A stretch of 64,000 nt of DNA from Poecilobothrus nobilitatus (lineage: Eukaryota; Arthropoda; Insecta; Diptera; Dolichopodidae). Location of the stretch: NCBI GenBank assembly GCA_947095535.1, contig OX352772.1:319496018-319560017 (forward strand), given 5' to 3'. The position numbers and the translations under genes are program-made. Within the stretch, counting starts at the first letter, position 1; every line of letters starts with the position of its first letter. The notes under the pieces were generated by a model, which was not told where the DNA came from, did not search any database, and worked only from the letters and a program-made list of their open reading frames with translations. This document shows positions 24,335-36,101 of this stretch, piece by piece.

Positions 24335-24724
24335 TAAGTGAGTGCTGACACTTGATTGCGACGTACGACGTCTGTCAAAATGCTCTTGTGTTTATATATT
24401 TTATATGGAGATGACCGAAATACGCGACGTTAATTCGACGAATTCGAATTTCCAATTTTTGACACGACATATTTTTCTGTTGTTGTCTTTTTGTATTTAT
24501 TTTATGGGCACTTAATTTTTACTTGTTGGTTTTTTTTCTTGAATGACAGACGCAACGGTTTATTTCGGTGTACGTCTGCATATCAATTAACTAGCGTATG
24601 TAGGTCATATGTCGTACATCGTAATTTAGATTCGGCTGATAATTATTTTAATAATTTATTACTAAGCTTTGTTTACGGAAATTATTTTTTATTTTCTCGA
24701 TTAGTTTTTATATGTCACAGATGA
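24335..24724. other. CpG-rich, complex-sequence islet, possible first exon or regulatory element
   Basis: Against a background nearly free of CG, this stretch has clusters such as GCGACGTACGACGTC (24358-24372), TACGCGACGTTAATTCGACG, then ACGCAACGG and GTCGTACATCG. No transposon signature or tandem repeat is visible. GTGAGTGC at about 24340 resembles a + strand splice donor. A 77-codon frame (24491-24724) covers part of it and includes RRNGLFRCTSAYQLTSVCRS, but it has no known motif. The composition fits a conserved promoter, 5' UTR or enhancer of a host gene. Function not established. Confidence 0.35.
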
Positions 24725-25301
24725 TTTTTTACTGAATTTCATTTAAATGCATTCGAAATTTTAAACTAGGAGTTCACTAGTTGCCTAGGCAATCCAAAAT
24801 TACATGTCCACTGAACAGTCAAGTAAATGTTAAAGTATGATATATTTCGTAAAAATAAAATTATTTACCGGAACATTTTTGAGAGTTACCATCTTTTGGT
24901 ATCTATAATCATAAACCTATATATTAATTTGTAGCACTGGAAAATAACGTCAAAAAAAAAAATAAGAACTAAAAATAAAAAAATGAAATAATTAGCATCT
25001 AAAATATTTCTTGTTTTTTAGATCACATTTCTTAATTAAAAAAAAAAAATTGAAAAATTTTGGTGAAATAAGATCAAATTATGAATGAAATAACATAAAT
25101 ATAATATTGAAATGAAATTAAACATAAAAATTAAAAAGAAAAACAAAATAAAATCAAAGTTTAATAGAAAATTTATATAAAAATTTGCATAAGTATCTTG
25201 CACAATGATTCGGCAGTTCCAATAATTTTATATACATATTTCAATATCAAAACTTTTAAAATAGTTGGTGCAATAGGCTTTAAAATCAATTATTAACTGA
25301 T

Positions 25302-25999
25302 CGTGACATCCAAATTGCATAAAAAAACGTCCAATGCAAAGTATTATAATTCAAATTGTAAAACAAAAACTTTTTACAAAGTATCATGATACAAATTGCA
25401 TTATGACAGTTTTTAAACCGGCTACGATGTGCGTTTGTTTAAAATTTTCACATCTACAATTTTCTGGACACTTTTAATTTATGTTTGACAATTTTATAGT
25501 GAATTGAATGAATTTAAAGTAATTTAAAATATAATTTTTTCTGTTGTTAAGTGAATTAAAATATTCCGTGATATCCAAATTGCATAAAAAAAGCGTTTGG
25601 ATGCGCTACAAATACACATAAAGTTTTTTAATGCATAGTAAAACCAATGTTTCGCTTCTAAATGCAATGTAAATGTAATACAATTTAGAACAACTTTTTC
25701 GCCGGTTAAATAACAATTCAAATTCACTATGACACTTTGTAAAAAGCGTCAGCTTTTGTTTTACAATTTGGATTATAATACTTTGCATCGAACGCTTTTT
25801 TTATGCAATTTGGATGGCACGGATTTTTTTATGTTATTTATTTCAATATTTGTTATTGTTGTTTAACCGGCGAAAAAGTTGTTCTAAATTCTATTACATT
25901 TACATTGCATTTAGATGGCAAGCATCGGTTTCACAATACATTAAAAAACTTTATTTGTAACGCATCCAAACGCTTTGTTTATGCAATTTGGATGTCACG
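25302..25999. repeat. Two interleaved inverted-repeat elements
   Basis: The motif CGTGACATCCAAATTGCATA occurs four times with small changes: forward near 25302 and 25567, inverse ending near 25821 and 25999. Arm A (25302-25400) matches the inverse of 25725-25821 over about 95 bp. Arm B (25567-25721) matches the inverse of about 25846-25999 over about 150 bp, including CAACTTTTTCGCCGGTTAAA. The order is A, B, A', B', so the two hairpins overlap rather than nest. Likely a compound MITE or a rearranged long-TIR element. Short frames inside are by-products of the repeats. Confidence 0.75.
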
Positions 26000-26154
26000 A
26001 TGACTATGAAAGAAGAAAAATTTCAGGTTCATTTTTGCACAGTTATTTTATTTTATTTTTTTTGTGGATTTGGCGCACCTTTAGATATTTTTTCTTTAAC
26101 AAAATTTATTTAAATATTTTAGCAGGAAAAATATTATATTTTTATTAAAGCTTT

Positions 26155-26318
26155 TTAATTTTTTTTTTTTTTCAGTGCATTCCTCTGTCACATAAATGTC
26201 TTTCCTATTCAGGCGTGGCTGTAAATATCGTACACACTCCCAGGGATTCGAATCCACACTCTCTCGGTGTTTAGAGCGTACTTTATAGGATCTTACCCAC
26301 TAAGCCACCGGGGGCCCC
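26155..26318 (-). mobile_element. tRNA-derived SINE (family A, copy 3)
   Basis: Reverse-oriented copy. On the minus strand it starts at GGGGCCCCCGGTGGCTTAGT, has B box text GGATTCGAATCCC near 26245-26257 and ends in an A run (T run at 26158-26172). It is slightly shorter than copies 1 and 2 because of losses around the arm and body. A CTTTTAA-like sequence on both sides may be the worn target duplication. Confidence 0.8.
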
Positions 26319-27164
26319 TCTTTTAAACTTAATAAGAGAAAATTTTAAAAAACGAAAACCATTTTTTTTATTAAGAAAAAATAAAAAATTCTACAGTTCA
26401 TTTAAAAACAAAACAAAAACCTTACCAGAATCATCAATTATACATACATAAGTATGTTTTAAAGAAAAACATTTATCAGAAATTTTTAATGTTTCCTATC
26501 GGAAATATGTGCTAAACAATACTTAATATTTTTTAGATATTTTAATGGTTTAATTTTATGGTACTAATGTTGCTTTTGAAAATAATCGGTTTTATTTTAT
26601 TTTTGTATATATATAAATTTTATGTTCAACTTTAATTAAGAGTGCTTATTCACATAAAGAAAAATATATTCAAGTTTATTCTCTTAAGTATTCATATAAT
26701 ATTATTATATATGAATGTCTTAATAAAGTGTTTTTCTTTTTTTTTTTTTGAATGGCTAAAGAGGTTTAGGTATACCTTGATTAAAGTTATTGAAAATATT
26801 TCTATAGAAAATATTTTGATTGACACTGATTAAGCTTTTTTTTACTGAATACCTAGTACCACAGATAAAAATTAAAAATGTGCCAAATTTATTTGGAATT
26901 TATGAATCAGCGAAAATTTTAAAGTATAAGTAGTTACTTTTTAAAATTAATGAAAAAATACTGTGTTAACAATAATTTCGTTATTTTGTTACTGGTATTT
27001 ATGCCAAAAAGCAAAAAAAAAAACTTCAATATTTGTCAGTATTACAATGTACTTATTGATTGGTCATCTGAACAGTTCTTAAAAGTACAGAATGTCATCA
27101 CAACAGTTTTAAAAAGTTCTTTACATAATTTATTTACTTAATTAATGAACACTAGAAGAAACCT
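26319..27164. other. AT-rich non-coding DNA
   Basis: No gene recognised. The open frames at 26642-26833 and 26950-27141 have the composition of random AT-rich DNA. Confidence 0.5.
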
Positions 27165-27470
27165 TTAAGGTTAAACACATCCTTCCATTTTTTCCGATTC
27201 AGGGCAGTTTCTCTTAAGTTGGAGATTGAAAGCTTTGTTAAGTCCGCCAGCAATGTTTCATCATTTCAAACCTAGGCGTCTTATGCCATAACGTTTAGAT
27301 TCAAAGATTTTCTTTGCTGGAGCATTTTAGTTCATGGCTCTACATTTTTTTTTAACTATATCCATGTCATTGTAAAGCTTGTAGAGTTCACCGTTATTTT
27401 TTCTCCACCGAATTCCTTCGATTTATCTAGAATCATAAATATTAAACGCTTTTATCATTTTACGCTCAAA
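27165..27470 (-). pseudogene. LINE reverse transcriptase C-terminal region, relic
   Basis: The minus strand reads LERKMIKAFNIYDSR, stop, IRWRKNNGELYKLYNDMDIV, then APAKKIFESKRYGIRRLGLK, then LNKAFNLQ and ESEKM. This follows the pattern R.I.G......WRRR.N.ELY.LY.D.DIV....RLRW.GH..RM......K.VFE....G.RR.GRP, then N..KLAL.R..WR. It is one of the commonest non-LTR C-termini in insects. The RLRWAGH part is corrupted and several stops interrupt it. It is an old relic of a lineage different from the RT.RLWN group in this window. Confidence 0.65.
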
Positions 27471-30110
27471 GATACTGAGTAGTATTAAAGTAGTAATAGA
27501 AGTAGTATAGATACTTAGAAGTATTACGTGTTAATACCTGTTAGTACCTGACAATGTGTTCCAGTTCTAGATTCAAAAAAATCGCTTTAAATGATTTTCA
27601 AATATTTTCTATAAACTTATATAAACTTATTTTTTTGAATAAAATTTTATTATTAATTTCTTGATTATATTAATTATTTTATTATCTACCCGAAAAATAA
27701 ATTTTGGAATAAATAAAATAAAAATTAAAGTCAAGTTATTCTATTTTGATTAAAAAAAAAACAACAATATTTATTATATTATATTATAATTAATTTTTAT
27801 TAATAAATAAGTAGAAATGGTATCGATGTATTTAAATTATGAATTAACAGATTGTTAAACAAGTTCAATAAATTTTTGATATTTATAAAGAAAAAGATTT
27901 ACTAAAATATTAAAGTTGACCATAATCCAATCATTAATTTTAATCATTTTTTTTTTAACTTTAATGTATTTAAGTTTTACAACCCTAAGTTTTAAGTTTG
28001 GACAACCCTATGCGATTTTATTAAAACAAAACTTTAAATGTCAATGATTTTATTCCAATTTTCAAAATTTTTCATTATTTTGAAACGACAAAATAATGAG
28101 GTACATGCAGCATTTTGATAGATACAATTGTCCTAATGATTTACGAGAAGTATTCTAGTCCTCTTTTCAAAGCACAGCGGTACGGTTTAAAAACAAATAT
28201 TACTTTCAGTTAATTTAGGCGATTTTCGCCAGAGTTTCAAATTGTTGTTTACAAATAAATTGAAAAATTAAACAGGAAATATAAATTTGTTTATGCAATA
28301 TTTTACTTCAAAATTTATTTAATTGCATTTCAATTTTGTTTTTCATATAATTATAATCTAATTGACATATTTTGACAATATAATAACATTTGGTGACATA
28401 AAATACATATTCATACATATGCTATTAATTATATCTAGCGGTCTGTTTTGTATATACGTATACGTATACGTATACGTATACGTATACCTATATCTTTATT
28501 TTTTGTATTAAATCAAATTTTTTATGTATCTTAAAAGGTTGATTTTCAGTACAGCGATTTCTCCATATTTATTTTATTTATCCATAAGATTTTTATATTT
28601 CGAAAAATCGTCCGCTCAGCAAAATCGCTGGTAAATTTTTTATACAGTTGGATTTTTTGCTGTATTTTAACGACGATTTTTGTGAATAAACTGAAAAATA
28701 CAAAAAATTTTAATGTCATATAAAAAAAAAATCGCACAAAACTTTATATTTTTAATGAAACTTGACATTTGAAAAATATAAACAACATAAAAATATGTTA
28801 TGCAAAAATAGGTTATTTTAGCTGTCAAAAACTTGTCAGAAAAGTGCTAAATACCGTAATATGTTTTGTCCCACTTTCTTATTGATAGTATACTATATTT
28901 TACTCTTTTTTTTTAACGAGGATAAATCGGAGATAATTTTTCCATGAAAATCGGCCTTAATATTCTGACAATATCCACATTCTGAAGAAAAAAATTTCAA
29001 ACATAACTATTAATATTAAGCTTTTTTGTTCACAGCTAAGCGTTGTACATGGTTCCACTATCTACGCACAGCCTGATGTTATTTATATGTCATTTAAATT
29101 TAGGGCGAAAATCATATATGTATGTGTGTATTATGTAGCTATAACTTTATAAAAACTTTTTAGAAGCATTTTTTAGTTTAATTAACTTCAATAATTCATG
29201 ACACGTATTTATGTTTGAGTTGTTTGTTATTATGGTTTTGTTTTTATTTTTTTAACTGTCAGTTTGTTGACATTTAAATTTAAATTTGTCATTTAAATTT
29301 TGTGACGTTAGTTTTAGTTTAAAACCACTAAAAATTATTCAATGGTAAATGTCATTCAGAAAGTAAAAAATTTTTTGAACTAATAATTAATTGGTAGACT
29401 GACAATTTGAAAACTTTTTAATTATATTCTAAGCTTTTAAAAAATAATGTATTGAATAAATAAATTAGTTCGAATTTAAGTTAAATCTGATTATAATTTT
29501 ATGATTTTATTATATTTTTTTTTTATTGATATAATAAAATTTGCAAAAGAATTTTTGAATTTTTAATAGAAATTAGATAAATAAAAAATGTTAATCAAAA
29601 ATATTAAGAAAAAAAAATTTTATTCTAAAAAAAATATAAAATGTTTTTATGAATAAACAAATGAGATCAAAATTTATTGAATAGGTATATATTTTTAATA
29701 TTAAAAAAACAAAAAAAAAAAACAAAATTATATAAAACATGAAAACAAAGTTTTAAAATTTTAATTTTTTATATTAACAATTTAATGTTATTAGATTCAT
29801 AATTACTTTTTATTTTTTTTTTTATTTTGGGATTATCACAGCCGATTAAATCCAAATTAAGAGTAGGTTTTATAATAATATATAGATTTAAAATATCTTA
29901 TTATATCCGATATAATGCGATCATATTATTAAATGCATGACTAATTTAAACTTTTTTGAATATTTGGATTTTAAAAATATTTTTCGTCTTAACATTGTGT
30001 TGTTAACCTGTTTTAGTGTTACATACTATTATAATTGCGTAATAAATTGGTTGTAGGTAGCCCCAACGCTAAACAGCGTTAAGAGAAATATTTTTCTCCA
30101 CTTTTTGTTC
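27471..30110. other. AT-rich non-coding DNA with a TACGTA microsatellite
   Basis: No gene recognised. A self-complementary (TACGTA)n array lies at 28455-28486 (about 5.3 units). Confidence 0.6.
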
Positions 30111-30513
30111 TTAGGAAATCGAAGGTGGAATGAACTGGACACATGCCGTACGACCAGGAAAGTCTGGCCATCGTATGATAAAAATAGAAACGATAATCTA
30201 TTGAAGCTATCCCGCCGGAATATAGCCAGAACAATAGGTGTATTCACGGGATTTTGCCAATTGGTGAACATGCGGCCAGACTAGGCTAGGGCCCGAAGAG
30301 TAACTCTGGGCAGCCATCACCTCAACGATCTTAGTGACCTAGTGGTTAAGCAACATGCAGAAATGATAAGGTTTCTGAACGAAACGAAATGGATCTACTA
30401 AAATAAAACCTAATGTATCCCTATTATAAGCCTTATGGTCACAGAAGTGGTAGCAAAACGGTGAGTCACTGCCATGAGCGGCGATGACCAGCCACATAAA
30501 CCAACCAACCAAC
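30111..30513 (+). pseudogene. R1/jockey-type ORF2 C-terminus with 3' UTR and CCAA tail
   Basis: A single frame from 30111 to TAA at 30399-30401 reads WNELDTCRTTRKVWPSYDKN, RNDNLLKLSRRNIARTIGVF, TGFCQLVNMRPD, an internal TAG, then LNDLSDLVVKQ and IRFLNETKWIY. It matches the pattern W....CR..K.......R...LL.LSR..I...VG.LTGH...G.HA.RL followed by DLSDL......LRFI..TKW. The reading frame is kept across an internal deletion that removed the C.CC..EEEE...HLLC part. A 3' UTR of about 110 bp ends in CCAACCAACCAAC at 30501-30513. A related fragment lies at 37238-37562, which keeps the deleted segment. Confidence 0.72.
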
Positions 30514-30773
30514 TAATGCTTCATTAATTTTTTATATAGAGGAAAATTCCATAAAATTATTTTTGAATAACTTAGTTTAAGTGAATGAAATTCAGTAAAG
30601 CCTTATGATTTTAAAATGTACATTAAGTTACAACAATTTTTCTGATAAATTAGACAATCGAAATTGAATTTTTCATAAGCGTTCATTATTTTTCCAATAA
30701 ATTGACAACAGAAAACCTTTGTTCCATTAGAAAAATTAATCCTGAATAAATTCATTTTTTAAGTGTTAATTTT

Positions 30774-31495
30774 TAGCACAAATTTCAAAAAATTTTGAAA
30801 AATTTGATTATGAGTTTTACCTTAGGCATCCGTTTATTTGTTTCCAAAACTTGTACACGATTTCTACATGGTTTATCAAGAGATAGGTAACTTAAGAAAA
30901 TACTATTGTCGAAGAACTTTTTTATCTACGACTTCTTATAATTATGGTGCTACAGACGCTCAAAGTAAGAAAAAACCACATTTTGAAAAGAGTATATACC
31001 TATTTCACGTTTTGTTGAACATTTTTTCAATCTAAAAACTCTAAAAATGGGGCACAATTTTTCTAGCTTTATAAATCCTTATCAAAATTATACAACATTT
31101 TTTAATTTAGTATACTTTTATGTACATATTACATTTTTTTTTTTTATATCGTGAGAAAGATTTTAGATAGGACTTTAACAGTTTGAGAAAAGAAAAAAAA
31201 GAAGGATACCTCAGAAAATACTTTTACTTTTCCCTATTTAAGAACTATTAGGGGGTCGAAAGTTTAAAATTTCTTTTATAATTTTTTAATTTAGTTGAAA
31301 ATTTTTCGCCACCTGTATAAATTTTTTCAAGGTAAAACCCAAAAATTAAAGATTCAATATTAAATTTTTACACGTGTTAACTTTTTTGTAATTATTTAGG
31401 ATTTCTTTAAAGAATTATTAGGGTTTCATTATTGAAGAAAATTTCTCTTGACTTTTTACACTTTTAAAGCATATTAGGGAAAAAAGGAAAAACTA
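30774..31495 (+). mobile_element. Hairpin-ended repeat family, most decayed copy
   Basis: It begins AGCACAAATTTC at 30776, corresponding to the AGCACATTTTC end of other copies, then has ATGAGTTT, CATCCGTTT, CCAAAACTTGTACACG and, further on, AAGAACTATTAGGGGGTCGAAA and a CGCCACCTGTATAAATTTTT stretch in the same order as 54150-54962. The hairpin no longer pairs well. The short open frame at 30838-31035 is not a gene. Confidence 0.5.
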
Positions 31496-33748
31496 GAAAT
31501 TTAGATTAAAAAACAAAAAAAATTAATGAAGTTGAAAAGATAAGTTGATTGAAGATTAAAGGTAAAATTTTATAAAACAAGGAAAGGTATGTAGTTGGAT
31601 TTAAACAAAGAATAGATTAATTTTTAAATATTTTTCTTTTTGAATAAATAAAAAAAAAAAGGAACAAATATCTATAACGATTGCAACTGAATTAAAAATT
31701 ACTTAGAATAAATAAAAATTTAATCTTCTTAAATTTATTTTCACATTAAAGTAAACAGCCATCATAAAACTAATTAACATTTTATTATCATTTTTTAAGT
31801 CATGTAATCAAATAAATTATTAAAAAAAAAAAAGTATTTGAAAGATTATTCGAATCATGGTGACAAAGGACCAAAAATTCAAGAACAAGTGCAACAAGAT
31901 TTTATGAAATCGCTGAAAAATTTTATTACATATGTCTGGGTACCAAGACCTACCCACAATAAATATTACTAATTTATTTATGAAAAAGTTAAAAAAAAAA
32001 AAAACTTTTCCATATAAATTTTCATTTTTATTGCCTGCATTTTTTTGGGTTATCGAAAACACTTGCAATATTTTACTAAAAATAAACTTTGTTCCAATTA
32101 TAGAGAAATTTTTTTTACCTTTTATTTTTTAAAATTATGAATTTCCTCTTTTTTTTTTTATGTTTTTTGTATTTTTTTTTTTAAATACTTCCTTCATAAT
32201 TTATTGTATTCCTTAACATTACATTAATTTTATTTAAATTTTACAACAGATTTTTTTTTTTTATTTTCTAGACTAAAAATAAAATTTTAAATTGTTTCAA
32301 AAAATCAAGCAAAACAATTTGAAATTAAAAAAAAGAAACAACAAAAAGTTCACAATTTTGACATTTTCTTGTGTCATATAAGCACGGTAGTAAAAATCAA
32401 ATGAAATGTATATTAAAATTATATTGTTTTTTTTTTTTTTTTATTATTACAAATTCTTTTTCTTTACATAACAATGTAATCAAAAAAGTATTAAAAATAA
32501 ACTGACCGCATCATAATTATTCAAATTTGTGTATTTTATATTATTAAAATACTATTATGATGGCATAATATGAAATGGTAGATACAACCACTTCCACTTT
32601 TTGGTATAGGTAAGGTATCTTTAAGATATTATATGCTTTTATTTTTATTTTATTTATCTTAGAGTTTGTAATATTTTTATTAACATTTTGATTTTATTGT
32701 TTTTCTTTTCTATTTGTGACAGAACTGACAAATCGAAATAAATGTCACTTTTAAAGATGTAATAATGATCATAAAAAGAAAAAAATATCAGCTATAAAAA
32801 ATAAAATAAAAAGAAAAAAAAAAAAGGAAAACTATTTATAAATAAAAAAAAAAAAAAATAATAACAATAACAATCTAATATCTTATATTTATATTATAAT
32901 ACTTTTTTTACAACCCTCGGGCGATCATTGATATTTTATGCTAAAAATAAAAGAATTCTGTTTTTTTTTTTTATCTACAGAGCAAAAGAAAATTTTGTAA
33001 TAGGTATACGAATATCGTGAAATACCTATTGACTTTCCACTTTTTAAAATACATACCTATATAATTTTTCAAACTAAAGCTCAATTTAAAACAATTTAAC
33101 ATTTATTCAAAATATTCTTTTATTGAAACTTTTGTACCGTATCTGTAAGTATTTCAGTGAGAATAGCTATGAAAATGTTAAATTAAACAGAGAAAAATTG
33201 AATGTTGTTGCGACCCTCAATCGTGGTACCGATATCGGTTAACAAATTCCAAGTCTGTTAATAGAGTCAATTTTACTGTCAAAGAGCAACACTGATACAA
33301 AATTTGAAGTCAATAGGTTAAACTGTTTTTATTTTAGAGCGAAAAGCTTAAATATTTGCACCACTGCTCCATTTTGGCGGCCAGTTAGAACAAAATTATT
33401 AACCCAGAAACACTTCCTGTACTCAAAAACCTTTATATACAAATTTTCATGATGATCAGTTTAGGAGTTTATATATCAGAATGTATGTCTGTTTCTGGTT
33501 TATAAACTCCTAAATTCGCTTTTATATGGAACACAATAAACAATTTCAAGTTTTCTAACTAAATCAATAATAATTTGTATACGTCAAAACTCATATTTAA
33601 AAATGAAAACAAACATGAAATTTTACATATCAATTAATTCTGAATGTCACTCTGTGACAGCCGATGACAAAAATGGAAACAGATCAGCCGTTATTAAAAT
33701 AATGTCAACTTTTAGTCAAAGTTAGATATGTATTTTTATATTTTTTAT
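31496..33748. other. AT-rich non-coding DNA, faint repeat traces
   Basis: No gene recognised. From about 33130 to 33540 there is more complex sequence (GCGACCCTCAATCGTGGTAC, then AATTTTCATGATGATCAG) that resembles internal parts of DINE-like repeats, without enough match to call. Confidence 0.45.
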
Positions 33749-33780
33749 ATTTTTCCACTAGGTATCACTAGTGGAAAAAT
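33749..33780. repeat. Perfect 13-bp hairpin
   Basis: ATTTTTCCACTAG at 33749-33761 pairs exactly with CTAGTGGAAAAAT at 33768-33780 around a 6-base loop (GTATCA). It has no U-run context or neighbouring gene that would make it a terminator. It could be the tip of a decayed fold-back element. Confidence 0.7.
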
Positions 33781-34312
33781 ATGTCTGAATTTGCGGCTTA
33801 TATTTTAAAAAAAAAAAAAAAATTTATGTACGTTGGAATATGGGATACAAATTGTATGTGGATTCAAAATTTTGATTAGTTGAAAATATGTATAGGGTTA
33901 TTCTTCCTTTTGAACATTTAAGACGCAATTTTTTTATCAAACATGTGGTATATTGGTATATTGTAATATTATAATAAAACGAAATACAATATTAATGATA
34001 AATATTGGTTTGGAGTGGCTGTTGACAAAAAAATAACTATAAAAGAAAAGTTCTATATAAGTCGGACAAGTTGTAGATTTTATATTCACGAATTTGTTTA
34101 AAAAAAATATATGTGTATTTAAAAAATTTATTAAATTTTAAAAAATATCCAATATATTATAACAAGTTTCTTTACAAAATTTCAAATTCAAAATAGTCCT
34201 TGATTTATTAATGATATAGTTTTTATGTCAAAATAAAAATTGTGTCGCTTACGTGCTGCATTATTTAAGTTAATAACTAGATACATAGTGATTGTTGAGC
34301 ACAAAATATTCG

Positions 34313-34387
34313 TTAAATTTTACGAAGAGAAGTATGTTTGAAATATGTTCTGCATCCACATTTATTGCATTCCATGTGAGCATACAT
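34313..34387 (-). pseudogene. Decayed C2H2 zinc-finger-like segment
   Basis: The minus-strand frame reads HMECNKCGCRTYFKHTSLRK, then I, then a stop at 34313-34315, then RIFC. This resembles the EC.KCGRTYKHK.SL.RH.R.EC fingers of BTB zinc-finger proteins such as Lola. One extra residue after CNKCG and loss of the first histidine break the finger. Only about 25 residues are involved, so chance similarity is a real alternative. No second finger was found within several hundred bases. Confidence 0.25.
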
Positions 34388-35791
34388 TTAGGTATTTTTA
34401 AATGGTTGGTTGTGATTTTGACAAAGTGATTGTTTTATAATATTTAAAATATAACATATGGAAAAAATGAAACTATTAAACATTTTTAATTACATGCCAT
34501 CTAATAATAAATAAAACGACGAAATCGCAATAAATTAAGATACAATTTTTTTTATACTACCTAATAGTCTGTAACAGTTTCTGACATTTTTATTTTAACA
34601 TTAATTTTATTACATAAAATAGATTGGAAAAAGCACAACCCACACATACAGACACCTTACAAGATGTTCAACTTAATCTAAAACATTTTTTTTTTTTTTT
34701 TAAATTAATAAAAAGAACAACAACAATCTCAGGATTAAAATAAAGGGGATATAAAATATATTTTTAATAAAATAATAAAATTTATAAATAAAGTATGTAT
34801 TTTATTATAATGTGTCTATAGATTTTACAATTCACTGAGTTAAGAAAAAATGTCGGGAATCTGTTATTATTTTTTTTTTTTTTTAGATTTTAAAAAAAAA
34901 TAATTTCATTGTTATTATTTTGACATAGCCAACATTAAAAATTATTGTGGATTTGATATATTGATTTTCTTTTTATATATAAATAATAAACAACGCGATA
35001 ATTCCATAGATAAATATTATAAGCAATGTTGAATCTTTAAAGTTTTTTTTTTATGATTCAAATGTCATAATTTCAATAAAGAGACATGACATATTATTTA
35101 TAGCTATAGCAAGTTGCTAATGTATTAGTAAGTGAGTCACGTCAATAAAATGAGTGAAAAATGATTGAATAATAATAATATGATGTTTATTGCAATATTT
35201 CTATTAAAATAAATAAAAAATAAATAAATAGGTATTATATTAAAAAGTTATGTAATGGTAATTTTTTTTTATATATACATATGTATACAAAAAAACTAAT
35301 AGAAAGAAAAAAAAAATTATTTTATGAAGAAAAAATAAATAAATAATGATGATAAAATTCATAATTTAATAAATTTGATATTTTTTTAACAAGAGAAAAT
35401 CTGACATTAATACTTCATCAAAAATATAATGATTATGTATACATATATATATATATATTATATATATATCTAGGTTAATAAAATTGTATAGAAGATTAAT
35501 ATTAGTTATTTTTTTCTATTATTATTTCTATTAAATTACAAAAATGTTAACTACATATTTAATATTTTTTATTTTAGGAGTAATCTCTTATTAATTTAAA
35601 ATTGTGTTATTAAAATTACATATGTATAAAAAGTTTGTTTGAATATTTTTATTTTTGTACTACTAAAATAAGACTATTGCAGAAAATACAATAAAAATAT
35701 TGTACAAAAACGTTTTTTTTATAGGAGAATTAAAATAAAAATCCCAATTTTATCAGGTTACATAATCAAATACGCACCATGATATAGCATT
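34388..35791. other. AT-rich non-coding DNA
   Basis: No gene recognised. Poly-T runs near 34687-34700 and 34869-34884; AT-rich microsatellite near 35440-35470. Confidence 0.55.
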
Positions 35792-35875
35792 ATCTGACTC
35801 ATGGCATAGTGATTAGGACACCAGTTTTTCAATCGAAGATTTTCGGATTCTAATCACAAACCACAGATAAAAATA
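35792..35875 (+). mobile_element. tRNA-derived SINE fragment (family B)
   Basis: A box-like ATGGCATAGTGATTAGGACA (35801-35820) and B box-like GGATTCTAATC (35845-35855) are about 30 bp apart, as in tRNAs. TTTTTCAATCGAAGAT between them matches TTTTCATTCGAAGGAG in the copy at 40670, so both belong to one family, distinct from family A. The B box is mutated, and the downstream body is not recognisable. Confidence 0.5.
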
Positions 35876-36101
35876 AGAAATAAATGGTAATTTTATATCG
35901 TAATAATGTATTTCGGAAATAATGCTAATAATAATAATAATACTAATAATAATAGCTGCCTTTGATTATTAATGTATTACCACATGCAGAAGGTGCTACA
36001 TACAATACCGCATGTTTAATAATAAAAGCTTCTACAGTTAAGCTGCATTATAGGTTGATAAGAATTTTAATAGACTGTTTAATTATTCCCTTATAGTCCT
36101 A

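Noticed and set aside
30337..30360. tRNA A box-like TGACCTAGTGGTTAAGC
   Set aside because: It is coding sequence of the LINE relic (SDLVVK); no B box follows at the right distance.
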